Assembly: GCA_014529385.2 (NCBI GenBank)
Contig: CM043955.1
Span: 153,126,140 to 153,190,139 of the forward strand
Length of the DNA: 64,000 nt
Reading direction: 5' to 3'
From: Adiantum capillus-veneris
Taxonomy: Eukaryota; Streptophyta; Polypodiopsida; Polypodiales; Pteridaceae
The translations under genes were made by a program, and so were the position numbers. This document shows, piece by piece, positions 11,170 to 22,783 of the stretch (the first letter of the stretch is position 1; every line of letters starts with the position of its first letter). Under the pieces are notes generated by a model. That model saw only the letters and a program-made list of their open reading frames with translations, did not search any database and had not been told where the DNA came from.

Positions 11170-14100
11170 ATGGCTGACAACAACACAGATGTATTCAAGA
11201 TGTTTGTTGCTGAGGACAGGTTGGAAGGGAACAATTACCCTACGTGGGCTTATATGATGCAACATGTTCTTGTGTCAAAGGGCATCTAGAATATTGTGCA
11301 GGGCATTGATGTACGTCCTCGTTCTGAGGATGTAGGCGATGTTGAGGATATTGCAAGTCTTGTTGCAAGGATTGCTACTACTAGAGTTGTTTTGCCTACG
11401 GTAGAACAAGCTCGTTGGGATGTAAAGGATACGCAGGCTCATGCATTGATTGCGTTGTTTGTGAAGCGCACCATTTTTCCTCACATCCGTCGAGCAAAAT
11501 CTGCAAAACAGGCTTGGGATATATTGGCTAGTCTTTATGCAAGTCGCAATGAGACTAAAATTTCTTTGCTACGTAAAGAGCTGGAGTCAAAGATTATGCA
11601 TGAGGAAGATGATATGGACACTTTTCTTGCTGGTGTCAAGGATATCAATGAGCAACTTATTTTTGCAGGTGAAGCCATTTCAGACAATTCCTTTGTGCAA
11701 ACTGTTCTTGATGACTTACCAGATTCCTACCGGACTTTTGCTAGTACTTGGAGACTGATGACCCAAGGAAATCCTAAAGTTGTCAAGTTTGATGCATTAT
11801 GCAAATTCCTATTGCAAGACTCACTTTCCAGAAAAAACAGGACTAGGCAGCGTGCAGTTGACAGGCTTTTATTGCTTCTCAAAGAAAGGGTGGTAACAAC
11901 AATGCAACCACTTCTTATGGTTCTGCTGCGGGTGGCAAAACTTCTTTTCCTAATGCTTCTGTTTTGGCAACAATTCGTCTGGAAATTCTAGTGATAAGGG
12001 CAAAAAGAAAATACGTTGCCATTATTGTAAAGCTAATGATCACTTGATCAAGCCGTGTCCTAAGTTGAAGGCCAAAGAGGCTAAGAAGAAAGAGGGTGGT
12101 TCCACTACAAATGCTGGTTCCACTACAAATGCAGCCATTGTTGAGTCTTCTATGAAAGGAGACTATGTTGATGATGTTGATGCAGAATGGGCTTTTAGCG
12201 CAGAGTGCACTTACAATCTTGTTGTCCATGATGCATGCTTGTCAGTTGCTGCAGATCACATGTGTGGTATTTCAACAATGGTGCTACAAAGCACATTACC
12301 TCACATCGTGAATTGTTCACCTCTCTCGAGTCTGTCCCTCATGGGAATTCAGTCACTTATGCCAACAATGCCTCTTATCCGGTTCAGGGAGTTGGAAAGA
12401 TTGTGCTTACTACTGCAAATGGCAGTTCCTTCACACTTGTTGATGCACTTTATGTATCTGGGATCAAGAAGAATCTCTTGTCTGTATCCGCACTTGCTAG
12501 ACTTAGACTTGTAGTCAAATTTGTGGATGACAGATGTACAGTTCATGATCTCAGTTTTGGTGATGAAATTGTTGCATCTGGACTTTTGTGTCGTGGGCTG
12601 TATAAGCTCACTTTGTATGACAAGGGTGGACAAAATTTTGCAAATATTGTTGCAAATTCAAGGGCTATTTCAGATGCAAAACTTTGGCATGCACGTTTTG
12701 GTAATCTGAATTTTGCCAGTTTGCTACATTTGCAAAAATCTGATATGGTTGCTTCTTTGCCGCCTCTTGAAGCACCTGTGAAACATGTTTGTGAATACTG
12801 TATTTTGGGTAAGATGCAGAGTTCTAAGTTTCCAAAGAATGGTTCAAATCGGGCCACATGCAGGTTGCAGCTTGTGCATAGTGATGTTTGTGGACCCATG
12901 AAAACTCCGTCCTTGGGCAATTACCTTTATTTTGTGACTTTTATTGATGATTACTCCAGGCATGCATGGGTATTTCTGCTTAAAGCAAAGTCCAAAGTTT
13001 TTATGTGCTTCAAACAATTTCTCGCTATGGCTGCAAATGTCTCAAAATGTACTATGGGCACCCTCTGTTCCGATCGAGGGGGGGAGTATATGTTTCATGA
13101 ATTCAATGCATTTCTGGCAAGTCGTGGGATAAAACACCAATGTACAGTGCCTTATACACCTCAGAAAAATGGTGTTGCGGAGAGAAAAACAGGTCACTTA
13201 CGAAAATGGCCACGATGTATGGTCAAAAGTGAAGCTTTGCCACATTCTTTTTGGCTTGAGGCCATCATGTGTGGCACTTATGTACTAAACAGGTGTCCTA
13301 CAAAAGCTTTGCATTCTATTACTCCATATGAAGCATGGCATGATAGAAAGCCTTCTATTGAGCACATGCGTGTTTTTGGATGTTTGGCATATGCTTTGGT
13401 GCCACAAACACAGCACAGAAAATTGGATGATAAGGCTGTCAAATGCATTTTTGTTGGTTATAGTGTTGAAAGCAAAGGTTACAGGTTGTATCATCCACAA
13501 GCAAAACGTATTCTGGTTTCACGGGATGTAGTGTTTCTGGAAGATTCTATTCAGCCCTTGTTGTCATGCACTAGAGACAGTAATGTAAGCTCACAGGACA
13601 TTTATGACACTTTGTTGCCTCTTTTCAGTGGTGGGAATGCAAATGTAAGTTCCAATGAGGCAAATGTACATCCTATGGGGGTTTTTGAAAATGTTACAGA
13701 TCAGCCTATTACTGATGCAAATGTACATGATGTACTTGATGAGGAAAGGGCTGAAAATGAGCAGGCTAGAGGTATGCCAAAATGGCTGGTGCACACTTTG
13801 CATGACAGTAAATTGGATGCACCTTTGTCTAGTCTTACTCGTTCAGTCTCTCGCCATGCATCTTATGCATCAGATCGTTATGCTTTGGCTGTGTATAGCT
13901 TACATGATGATGAGCCTCTATCTTTTGATGAAGCACAGAATTCAAAAAATTGGATGGCTGCCATGCAATCAGAATATGATGCACTTATAAAAAATGACAC
14001 GTGGACTTTATGTGATTTGCCTCCTGGCAAAAGGGCCATTGGTACGAAGTGGGTTTACAAGTTGAAATGCAAGCCGGATGGTGAGATCGATCGCCATAAG

Positions 14101-14197
14101 GCTCGACTTGTTGCAAAGGGTTATGCACAACAAAAAGGCATAGATTATGAAGAGACTTTTGCTCCCACTTGTCATATTACTTTTGTGCATTTTCTAT
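11170..14197 (+). pseudogene. copia-1 gag-pol, truncated in RT
   Basis: Gag begins MADNNTDVFKMFVAEDRL. An in-frame TAG at 11287-11289 falls where Trp is likely. Frameshifts lie near 11870, 11980 and 12260. The zinc knuckle reads CHYCKANDHLIKPC. The protease core reads WYFNNGATKH in place of the usual D-S-G-A, so the catalytic Asp is lost. Integrase shows HSDVCGP, SDRGGEY and NGVAERK, giving the D-D-E triad. RT starts at WVYKLKCKPDGE and breaks at about FAPTCHITFVHFLLI, where the gypsy LTR enters. The polyprotein is dead and would normally continue through YVDD-type RT and RNase H. Confidence 0.9.
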
Positions 14198-16866
14198 TGA
14201 TAGCCGTTTTTCCGCTCTCCATAATTGCCATAGTAAGTTAATCCACCCTACCAAATTCACCCAAACGCTATGGCTATCCCTACCATTTCATTGTACATAG
14301 GCATGTGTGAGTTAGGGGGCTTTTCCCATATCTTCTTAAAAACCCTCAGCTAGCTAGTCACTGGGCTAGTTGAGCCGAAAAAATAAAAAAAATAACAAAA
14401 TAAAAGTATATTATGGCCTCTTTGTGTGTAAATATTTCATTGTATATATGGCCTAAATATAGGGATTTTTTATAATTATTTTGGTATTTTATTTAAATAT
14501 TCTACTTAGGTGTGTGTTTTATTAAACCTATGTACACCTTCTTTCATTCTCTTACACCATAATTATATTTTTTGCCAATATTGTACATACTCTAACCTCA
14601 TATTTTTCCTTTATACAAACCACTCCCACATTTTCACCCTCACCCTCGTGAAAACAAAAAATTGATTTCTACTCATTGGTTACTTTTATTATATTATTTA
14701 CTTGCATACCTTTTCCTCTTTCACCCAAAATAATTCAAGGAGGGACCATATCATATGATTCCAATATCTTTCCATATCCATAACTCCTCCATATTTTTAT
14801 TATTATTTTTACTCATTATTCTAACACCATGTGCTCATTGAGCTAAAGTCCATGAATAGTCCATACACTAGTCCCACCATGTATATATTTTTTTATTCAC
14901 CAATAATCCTCCTCCATGCATGGGTCAAGGGCAACTTGGATGCTTTGTATTATAATATGACAAAGGAGGGGCTCACTCTTGGATGCATTGTACAAATTCA
15001 ACAAAGGAGGAGGCCACCAAAAGACTTTTGCAGGCATTAAAAACACGCTTTTTGGTGAGAATTTTGGCACCTATCTCCACTCCGAATTTTGAGTGGTGGT
15101 CAAAAGAGAAAATGTAGCCCACGCTCTGAATAATGACCTCAAATGTTTTCATGATTTTTGGAGCTACCAACGGTGAGCTATGATTTTTTGAGTGGACCCC
15201 AGTCTGCCCACTTTTCTCACAAGTAGCTTTTAGTCTTCTCTCACCCTTCCACACACCTACTCACTCTTACACATCCCTCCCTCTCCTTCCCTCACTCAAA
15301 CCTGAAATTTCCATGGCTTCTCCCACTCTCTTCACCATTACCCTTCTCTCTCATCCCTATGGTTCTTTTATGAACCTCTACATACATACACCATCTCTAT
15401 GCCTCTCTCTATTATCTCCAAAGTACAATTCCATCTAAACCCTTATATATATACATAAATTCAGCATGTGTACCATGATTAACCTCTGCAAATCAAGAGA
15501 TCTCATCAACAAAATTACCATTTTCATCGTGGTGGTCAACCGTGGCGGCGGCGTAAAGAAGCGAAGAAAAAGAAGAAGACCAACGGTCATTTTTTTCCAC
15601 AATCTACACAAGGGTGAATTCAAGCTTCTTCAAAGCTTCACCATCTCGATGATTCTCTTTTAATTCACCCCTCTTCCTTCATCAAATCAACTCACTCTAC
15701 CCATTGTAAATGTAACATTAACTTTCTAGTGATTACTAACGACTAACATACTAACACAAAATAGCATTGACCTAACCATAAAAGACGCCTCACCTCAAGA
15801 CATGTGTATAGTAACACTCTCTCTTTCTCTCTCCTTACTTACTTTCACCTTATCTACCATCAATAATGCTCTCTTTTGAGCCCACACCCATGACTCAAGC
15901 AGACAAAGAAGGCCCACAATGTTTTGATATTCAAAAAAATCATAATCCTGATTTGTTAGCTTGTAAATTAGGATTTCCAATAATCTTTATGAGGGGTCTC
16001 CAACCTATAAATAGACCCCTCTCCTTCTTGTAAAACAACCTCCAATATCTCACATAGCACCCCAACACTCTATGCGTGAGGAGACACTTAGGTGTAGCAA
16101 CCACTTGTGAGCTTCACTCTTGGTGTGAGAGAAGCCTTCAAGCTACACATTGCAAGTGAGAGAGCGTGAGTTCCACAAATCTCAAAACCACTATTGTATA
16201 TGCTCCTTCATCATCAATAAATTGAGGTTTGGTGCATCAAAGGCGTGATTCGACGTTCAAATCTTTGTCCTTCCATTTGTGCAATACGGTTTGGTGAATT
16301 CAAGGTGACTTGTGTATTTTGAGTTTTTATCGGTTGATCTTGATTTTAGAAAGTGTTTTAGTGTGTTTTTCATTGCCAGTTTTTTGTCCATTGTAAGAGG
16401 GTATTGTGGTGAGAGGTCTCCCACACCCTAAGACAGTGTGTGTGTGTGTGTGTGTGTGTTTTGGCAATGTTTAGCAATCACTAAGCATTGAGTGATTTTT
16501 GTACAAGTTCTACGATAGCATCATAACGAACCATCTCCATTTGCAAGTCTCAAATAAGGTATTACGCAAGATCCTTTCCTCTCTCTCTCTTCCCTTTGTT
16601 CTAGCTCTCTCTGGTCCATTTCATGTGTGTCTTGGTGTGAGGTTGCTTGTGTGTGTTGTGTGGTGCATCTTCTTGGTTGTGCCAAAATCTCTCTTGCGTC
16701 CTAGTTCGCATACCATAACTAGGTGGTGCCCCTATCTTGTTTGGGTTGGGCTGTGGGTTTGTTGTTGTGTTGTGCTTGTGGTTGCCCCAGCCCCAATTGA
16801 GCAGCACGGGAGCCTTGAGGGGTGTTTAGAGGTCGCCTCTCTTGTTGCCCGCCCCGGACTGCCTCA
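14198..16866 (+). repeat. gypsy-1 5' LTR (2.67 kb)
   Basis: Starts TGATAGCCG inside copia-1 RT and ends GACTGCCTCA before a primer-site-like sequence. A second copy is at 22784-25491. TATAAATA at 16006-16013 is followed by short-lived leader sequence. A GT tract at 16435-16459 is longer in the other LTR. Differences between the LTRs cluster at the start (about a dozen in the first 230 bp) and are sparser later. Confidence 0.85.
16006..16013 (+). promoter_or_regulatory. TATA box of gypsy-1 LTR
   Basis: TATAAATA in the 3' third of the LTR, conserved at 24592-24599 in the second LTR. Transcription would start shortly downstream. Confidence 0.6.
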
Positions 16867-16868
16867 AT

Positions 16869-16890
16869 TTTGGTGCCCCCACTGAGGAAC
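16869..16890 (+). other. gypsy-1 primer-binding site, tentative
   Basis: TTTGGTGCCCCCACTGAGG directly follows the LTR end, with the TGG start expected of a tRNA primer site. I could not assign the tRNA with certainty. Confidence 0.5.
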
Positions 16891-16944
16891 AGGCTTGTGT
16901 ATGTTTTGTGAAGGCTCAACCTTTAGCATAATCAAGTAGCTTGC

Positions 16945-17157
16945 ATGAATCACGAGAATTTGTATGATCCCTTCATTCCCATTGCAAGGCAAAAGGTACA
17001 CATAATTGTTAGTACTAAGTTGCAATTTCAGCGAGTAATTCGTAGAATTTTAGGTCCTCTTAGGTTAGCCGAGATAAACACATCAGTAAATCCTTTTATT
17101 TTGCCTCTCATTAGGTACGACCTTAGTTTGGACGTCTTTATTTTTGTTTTGTTTTAA
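16945..17157 (+). CDS. Small leader ORF A of gypsy-1
   Basis: A 70-codon frame between the primer site and gag. Its last 55 residues (ending DVFIFVLF) align with those of the next small frame (ending DVNIFILL), sharing the pattern ILPLI-Y---DV-IF. It is preserved without stops in the second copy at 25570. I recognise no family. It may be a real leader peptide or a noncoding duplication that happens to be open. Confidence 0.4.
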   Translation: MNHENLYDPFIPIARQKVHIIVSTKLQFQRVIRRILGPLRLAEINTSVNPFILPLIRYDLSLDVFIFVLF

Positions 17158-17178
17158 GAATTAGGTCATGCATAGACC

Positions 17179-17397
17179 ATGGATAATGGCCCAGGAATAC
17201 AGGTTTTTCCCTTTCATTTCACTCCACACATTAGAGTAAACATTGCAATTAGTAGAAAAATCCATTTTCAACAACATATGGTATTCATGTTTGGTGCCCA
17301 AAGAGTAGGAGAAATTCTCGCGTCACCAAACCTTGTCATTCTACCTCTTATTGATTATCATAGGTCATTTGATGTGAATATTTTTATTTTGTTGTAG
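17179..17397 (+). CDS. Small leader ORF B of gypsy-1
   Basis: A 72-codon frame 21 bp after ORF A and just before gag. Its C-terminal part is a paralogue of ORF A, so the leader contains an ancient tandem duplication. It stays open in the second copy (25793-26020), where a small deletion near 25853 changes only its start. Function unknown. Confidence 0.4.
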   Translation: MDNGPGIQVFPFHFTPHIRVNIAISRKIHFQQHMVFMFGAQRVGEILASPNLVILPLIDYHRSFDVNIFILL

Positions 17398-17481
17398 AAT
17401 AGATTGCAATTTAGAAAATATTATTGTGTAAATCTTTTAAAGAAAGAAAAAACAAAAACGCGTCACTTTGAAATCAATTCA

Positions 17482-20400
17482 ATGGAGAGCCAACGCCAAA
17501 TGTCTGGATATCCTCTTTTCTTTGGAGAGCCTGGAGAGGATGCAGAATTATTTCTAGCGAATTTCAAGATGTCTTGCCGTATCAAGAGGATAGTAACTGA
17601 TCAAGAACGTGTAGAAATGTTTGAGGTGGTCCTTAGGAAAGATGCTAGCACTTGGTTTGACTCTTTGCCTGAGGAAGTTAAAGGGAATTACACGAAAGTT
17701 TTGAATCGTTTCAAGAAATACTTCTTTGATCCCCAAAACACTCAGAAATTATGGCAAGACATTGTTTCTCATAAGCAAAAAGACTTAGATGACTACTACT
17801 TGTACAAGCAAGAGTTCCTACGTCTTTGGGCTCTATGGATACGAAATGTTGCTAACCTTGGTGATGGTGCAGAATTTCTAAAGAAGGAGAGGTTCATAGC
17901 CGGACTCTTTCCTGACCTTAAGGTAAAAGTTGAGGCGGGTGCACTTGCTACCTTTGATGCAGCTGAAACTAGGGCTGCTGAGAAATATAGGAAACTCAAG
18001 TGCTTAAGGGGGGAGGTTCCAATAGAAGGTCTTAGACCCAAAGGTAAGTCACAAGCATCAACATCTAAGGAGCTTCCTGAGGTAACGGCGGAAGTGATTG
18101 AGAAGTTAAATGAATCTTTAAGCAGCTTGTCAATTCACCTTGCACAAGCCGTAGGTCCAAAGGGACAAGCAAAGAAGTCTGAAGAGCGAGACCCACGACC
18201 TAGGAGAGTCTTGCAATGTTGGAATTGCGGTGAGTCTGGACATGGGATGTATAATTGTCCTTGGCCCCGTGGGGAGCTAGGGAGACCTAACTTGAATTAC
18301 CCAGTGATGAATGCAGGTGAAGGAACTAGTCAGCAACCATGGCTTATACAAAGGCCAAATGGAGCAAGACCACCTCCACAAGGAGTGGAAGGAGTTCCAC
18401 CTTTGCCAGACCCAAACGTGCATGTGGTAGAGGTGACAAGTTCAAGAGAGGTTGACATGGAAGCAAATGGCATTAAGCGTGGCCGAGGGAAAGGTAAGGA
18501 GAAAGAAGGAGTTACATCACAAAGTGACCATGGACGAGAAAAGAAGGCAAAGGAGACCAAGGAAGCTAAGAGGACTCGACGTCATATCAACCTCCAAGAC
18601 TTTCCTCTTGGACATGGAATGGCTCCATACAACCTGTTGGAAGACATGAGAGGTAAGGGTCCTGATATCTCATGGCCTCAATTTCTTGCATTATGTCCAC
18701 AAGTTAGGAGGGATTTAACAAGGGCAGTTAGCACTAGGAGAAAGGTAAAAGAGAGTGTGCCTCTTGTAAAAATTTCACAAGCTAAAATGAATGAGGACAT
18801 TACACCTGTGCTAGATTGTTACATAAAAGGGAGATTGGTTAGGAAAGGTCTAGTGGATGGGGGTGCACAAATTTGCATCATGACAGAGGGACTCATGCAA
18901 AAACTAGGCATGCACATCCATGAGACACCTGAAATTAAGGTCAAGATGGCAAACAATAGCAAGGCTAGGTGCGTAGGCATTTGTAAAAATGTTTTTGTGG
19001 AGGCCTTTGGCATTAAGAAGGCAGTGGATTTCTATGTCATGTCTACCAAAGGAAATGGTTACCCATTTATCCTAGGGAGACCATGGCTAATGAAAATGCA
19101 AGCTTTGCAGGATTGGGAGAGTGGAAAGCTAATTTGCAGGAACGACAATCATAAGAAGGTTGTCTTTGACATGAAGGAGAAACGCCAAGAGGAGCTCCAT
19201 GAAGAATCATCTCAAAGTGAGACGGAAGAAGGTTGGACCGACAACACTTCAAAAGAAGAAAGTAGCGGCAGCATTACTGAAGAGGAGTCTTCCATCGAAG
19301 TCATGGGGGTAAGGTTTAAGCCAAGCAACCAAGAGACCTCTTGTCAAGTCTTGGAGGAGGTAGGTCCTCAAGAGAACGAAGGTGTTCAAGATGAAGGGAT
19401 GCTGGAAGGTATGCTATCAACAACACTTACAAAGGATGAAAGAGAGGAGTTCAAATGTGTGCTAAGAAAGTTTCCTAGGCTTTTTGCTAAAGACTACACC
19501 GACGTGCGTGGGGTAGATGTTGTTCAACACAAGATTCAGTTAAAGCCTGAGGCCACACCTAAAGCTCAGAAGCTACGAAGGCTAGGAGTTATAAAGGAGC
19601 AGGCTTTACTCAAGGAGGTAAGAAAGCTTCTAGCAGCAGGTTTTATTTATCCAGTGGAGAATTCAGAGTGGGTCTCTCCCGTTGTTGTCACTCCTAAGAA
19701 AAACGGAAAGTAGAGGGTGTGTGTGGATTACCGTCCACTCAATGAGGCAACAAAAAGAGATCACTTTCCCCTCCCATTTCAGGATGAGATACTAAATGAG
19801 GTAGCTGGTCATGAGAAGTACACTGTGTGTGATGGCTACTCAGGCTACTTTCAAATAGGTATCGCATTGGAAGATCAATTGAAAACAACCTTTATCACTC
19901 CTTGGGGTTTTTATGCTTTTAGAGTCATGCCCTTTGGTCTGACAAATGCTTCTGCAACATTCCAACGTTTCATGAACATGGTGTTTCAAGCATTCTTTGG
20001 AAAGTCAATTAGGGTGTTCATTGATGATTTCTGCATTTATAGCTCAAAATCATTGCATCTACAAAGGGTAGAAGAAGGTTTAAAGAAGCTCTACGACATG
20101 GGAGGTCAACTCAACCCCGACAAGTGCCATATAGGTGAGGATGAAGTGATCTTGCTCGGTCACAAGGTTTTCTATAAAGGCATTGAGGTGGATCCTTCAA
20201 AGGCAAAGGCTCTTATTGAGCTCCCATCACCGAAGAGTCTTAAGGAGGTCATCTCTTTCATTCAGAAGGTGAAGTATATGTCACGCTTCATTCATTTAGC
20301 CTCGGAGTTGCTTCATCCTTTGCAAAAGTTGACACAACAAGTAGAATTTGCATGGTCTAATGAGCTTGAAGAGTATTTTTGTAACATTAAAGCCATTTTG

Positions 20401-22755
20401 TCAGAGCTACCAACACTCATGCCTCCTTGTTGGGAGTACACATTCTTTGTTAGCTCTAGTGCTGGGAAAGAAACAATTGGTGTTGTGTTGCTACAACAAG
20501 ATCCCCACAGTACAAGGATGTGACCCATCTACTTTGCTAGTAGGGTCATGAATGCTTTGGAGAGAGGCTACACAGAAGCATAACTCATGATGCTTTCTCT
20601 CATGTTTGCGGTGAGAAAGTTTAGATCCTACCTACTACCAAAACCTTTTGTAATTCTCACTGCAGAAAATTTGTTCCCTTGGGTGTCATCTCAAATGAAT
20701 CTTAGTACTAGGATCTCAAAGTGGATTATGGAGTTGCAAGAGTTCCAATACTCTTTCAAGGTAGAAGATAGTGTGCGTGCACAATTGGCAGGGATTCTCA
20801 CTTATAGGGTACATGAGAAGGAAATTAAGGTGCCTCAAGTAAAGACCCTACCATTGCCACCACCAAAAAGTATTCCCAATGCTTTTACCTTGTTCTTTGA
20901 TGGAGCTTTTCGATGAGCCACAGGGAAAGCAGGGGAAGGGCTAGTGTTGCTCAACCCAAGTGGAGAGGTGGTCATGAAAGAGAAGTTCAATCTACCAAGT
21001 TCAGCTAGCAACAATGAAGCAGAATATGACACACTACTTCATGGTTTAAAAATATGCATTGGCCATGGTATACAACGTCTCATGGTAAAAGGGGATGCAC
21101 TTCTCATTGTTAAACAGATTTTAGGCATTTGGGCATGCAAGAATGAAAGCTTAAGGACAAAAGTTCATGCCATTCGTAAGATGTTTAATCAGTTTGAAGA
21201 AGTGCAACTATATCATATTCCGAGGAAACAAAATGAAGATGCCGATTTACTTGCACAACAAGCAGTTACATGTGTTGAGAGAGAAGTGCAGGTCATCATG
21301 GTGGCAACAGCTGTCAAGCAACCGAGATACCAGGGATTGGAGTCATTGGCTCCCATTATTGGCTACATTTTGGAGGGTGAGTTTCCACAAGACTTCACGA
21401 AGGCTCAGAAGAGGAGACTCATGAAGAAGGCAAGTTTCTATCACTTCCTAGAAGGCTCCCTCTATCAAAAAGGGAAGGATCAACTGTGCAGAAGAGTACC
21501 AACTATCAAGGAAATTCCAGCCATTCTAAAAGGTTTGCATGAAGAGGCATGTGGTGGTCATTTTGCCCAAGAATCAACTGTGAATAAGATTTTGCTTGCG
21601 GGGTATGTTTGGCCAAGCTTGCATGTGGACGTTCAACATTGGTGTAAAAGCTGTCACAATTGTCAGATAAATGGAAATAGAAGGTTGGTGCATGGCCCGA
21701 GGCAAATAGTTCTTGCAAATGGACCCTTTGAAAAGTGGGGCATTGATGCTATGGGTCCTCTGCCTAGGACAAAAAATGGTAAACTCTACATTCTAGTGGC
21801 TGTAGACTATATGACTAGGTGGGTGGAAGCTCAAAGTGTGGCAAGAGTGAATGAGAGGACAGTTAGCAAGTTTGTGTACAATCACATTTGTTGCAGATTT
21901 GGCACACCTTTGGAGATTGTTTCTGATAATGGTCCAGGGTTTAGGAAGGGCTTGCTCACAGAAGTTTGTGAAGAGCTTCACATTCTACATCGTCATAGCA
22001 CACCATACTACCCACAGTCAAATGGTTTGGTGGAGAAGGCTAATGGTGTCATTGCAGGAATCATTAGAAAGATGGTGCAAAACAAAACAAAATTATGGGA
22101 TGACTTCTTGGATGGTGCCTTGTGGGCATATCGAACCACATATAGGGAAGCCACGGAGTTCACACCATTTCACTTGGTCTATGGTCAAGAGGCTTTGCAG
22201 CCTATCGAGCTCAACATTCCAACAATGCGACTTCATGGCAAAGGAGCACAAGATGATCAAGAGGTATGGATGGATCGACTTCTTACGTTAGTGGAGCTTG
22301 AGTGGAAAAGAGAAGCAGCATACGAGTGCTACAAGAGGAAAGCCACACAAGCGAAAGAAACGCACGACAAGAAACTGAAGGACAAAGGCATCAAGGAAGG
22401 AGAGCTTGTGCTAAGGTATGACAATCGACTTGACAATCGTTTTGATCCCAAATTTGAAACAAGATAGCAGGGGCCATACATAGTCAAGAAGCCTTTCAAT
22501 TCAAGTTACTATCAACTTATGGACTTGAATGGGAAAGAGCACTCTAGGAAGGTAAACGGCTATCGCTTGAAGCCTTACTTGAGTCGCCTTCTACCAAAGG
22601 ATCTACCAGAGCAAAAGGAAACTATCCCATGTAAGTATTGTTCGATGAACCATGACTATAATACAAACCAAAATTCCAAGGGGCCAAACAATGAAGATCT
22701 TGTCAAAGACTCTGAAGCACTCTCTTTGGAAAAGATGCTCTATGATGGTACATGA
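17482..22755 (+). pseudogene. gypsy-1 gag-pol with five in-frame stops
   Basis: One frame runs from MESQRQMSGYP at 17482 to 22755 (about 1,757 residues) with no frameshift. Stops are TAG 19711, TGA 20521, TAA 20581, TGA 20914 and TAG 22465. Order: retrotransposon gag domain (residues 10-150), knuckle CWNCGESGHGMYNC, a basic linker, protease (VDGGAQICIM), RT (VFIDDFCIYS as the YxDD box), RNase H, a second RNase H-like block (FFDGAFR, NNEAEYD), integrase (HHCC finger, IDAMGPL, SDNGPGF, LVEKANG) and a C-terminal domain. The second RNase H suggests the Tat-like group. The stop at 19711 replaces the Trp expected in KKNGKWR. The element probably made a single Gag-Pol polyprotein. Confidence 0.9.
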
Positions 22756-22764
22756 ATATCCCAT

Positions 22765-22783
22765 CATCCTGGGGCAGGGCTAA
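22765..22783 (+). other. gypsy-1 polypurine tract
   Basis: CCTGGGGCAGGGCTAA lies directly before the TGATAGCC start of the second LTR, the expected place for plus-strand priming. Confidence 0.6.

Noticed and set aside
16499..16885. 128-residue ORF inside the gypsy LTR, also at 25124
   Set aside because: It crosses the LTR end into the primer site, and conservation between the two LTRs follows simply from their shared origin. No domain is visible.
18850..18880. Protease core VDGGA in gypsy-1 seemed to lack the usual D-S/T-G
   Set aside because: The related gypsy-3 has DGGS at the same place, so it is a family feature and not damage.
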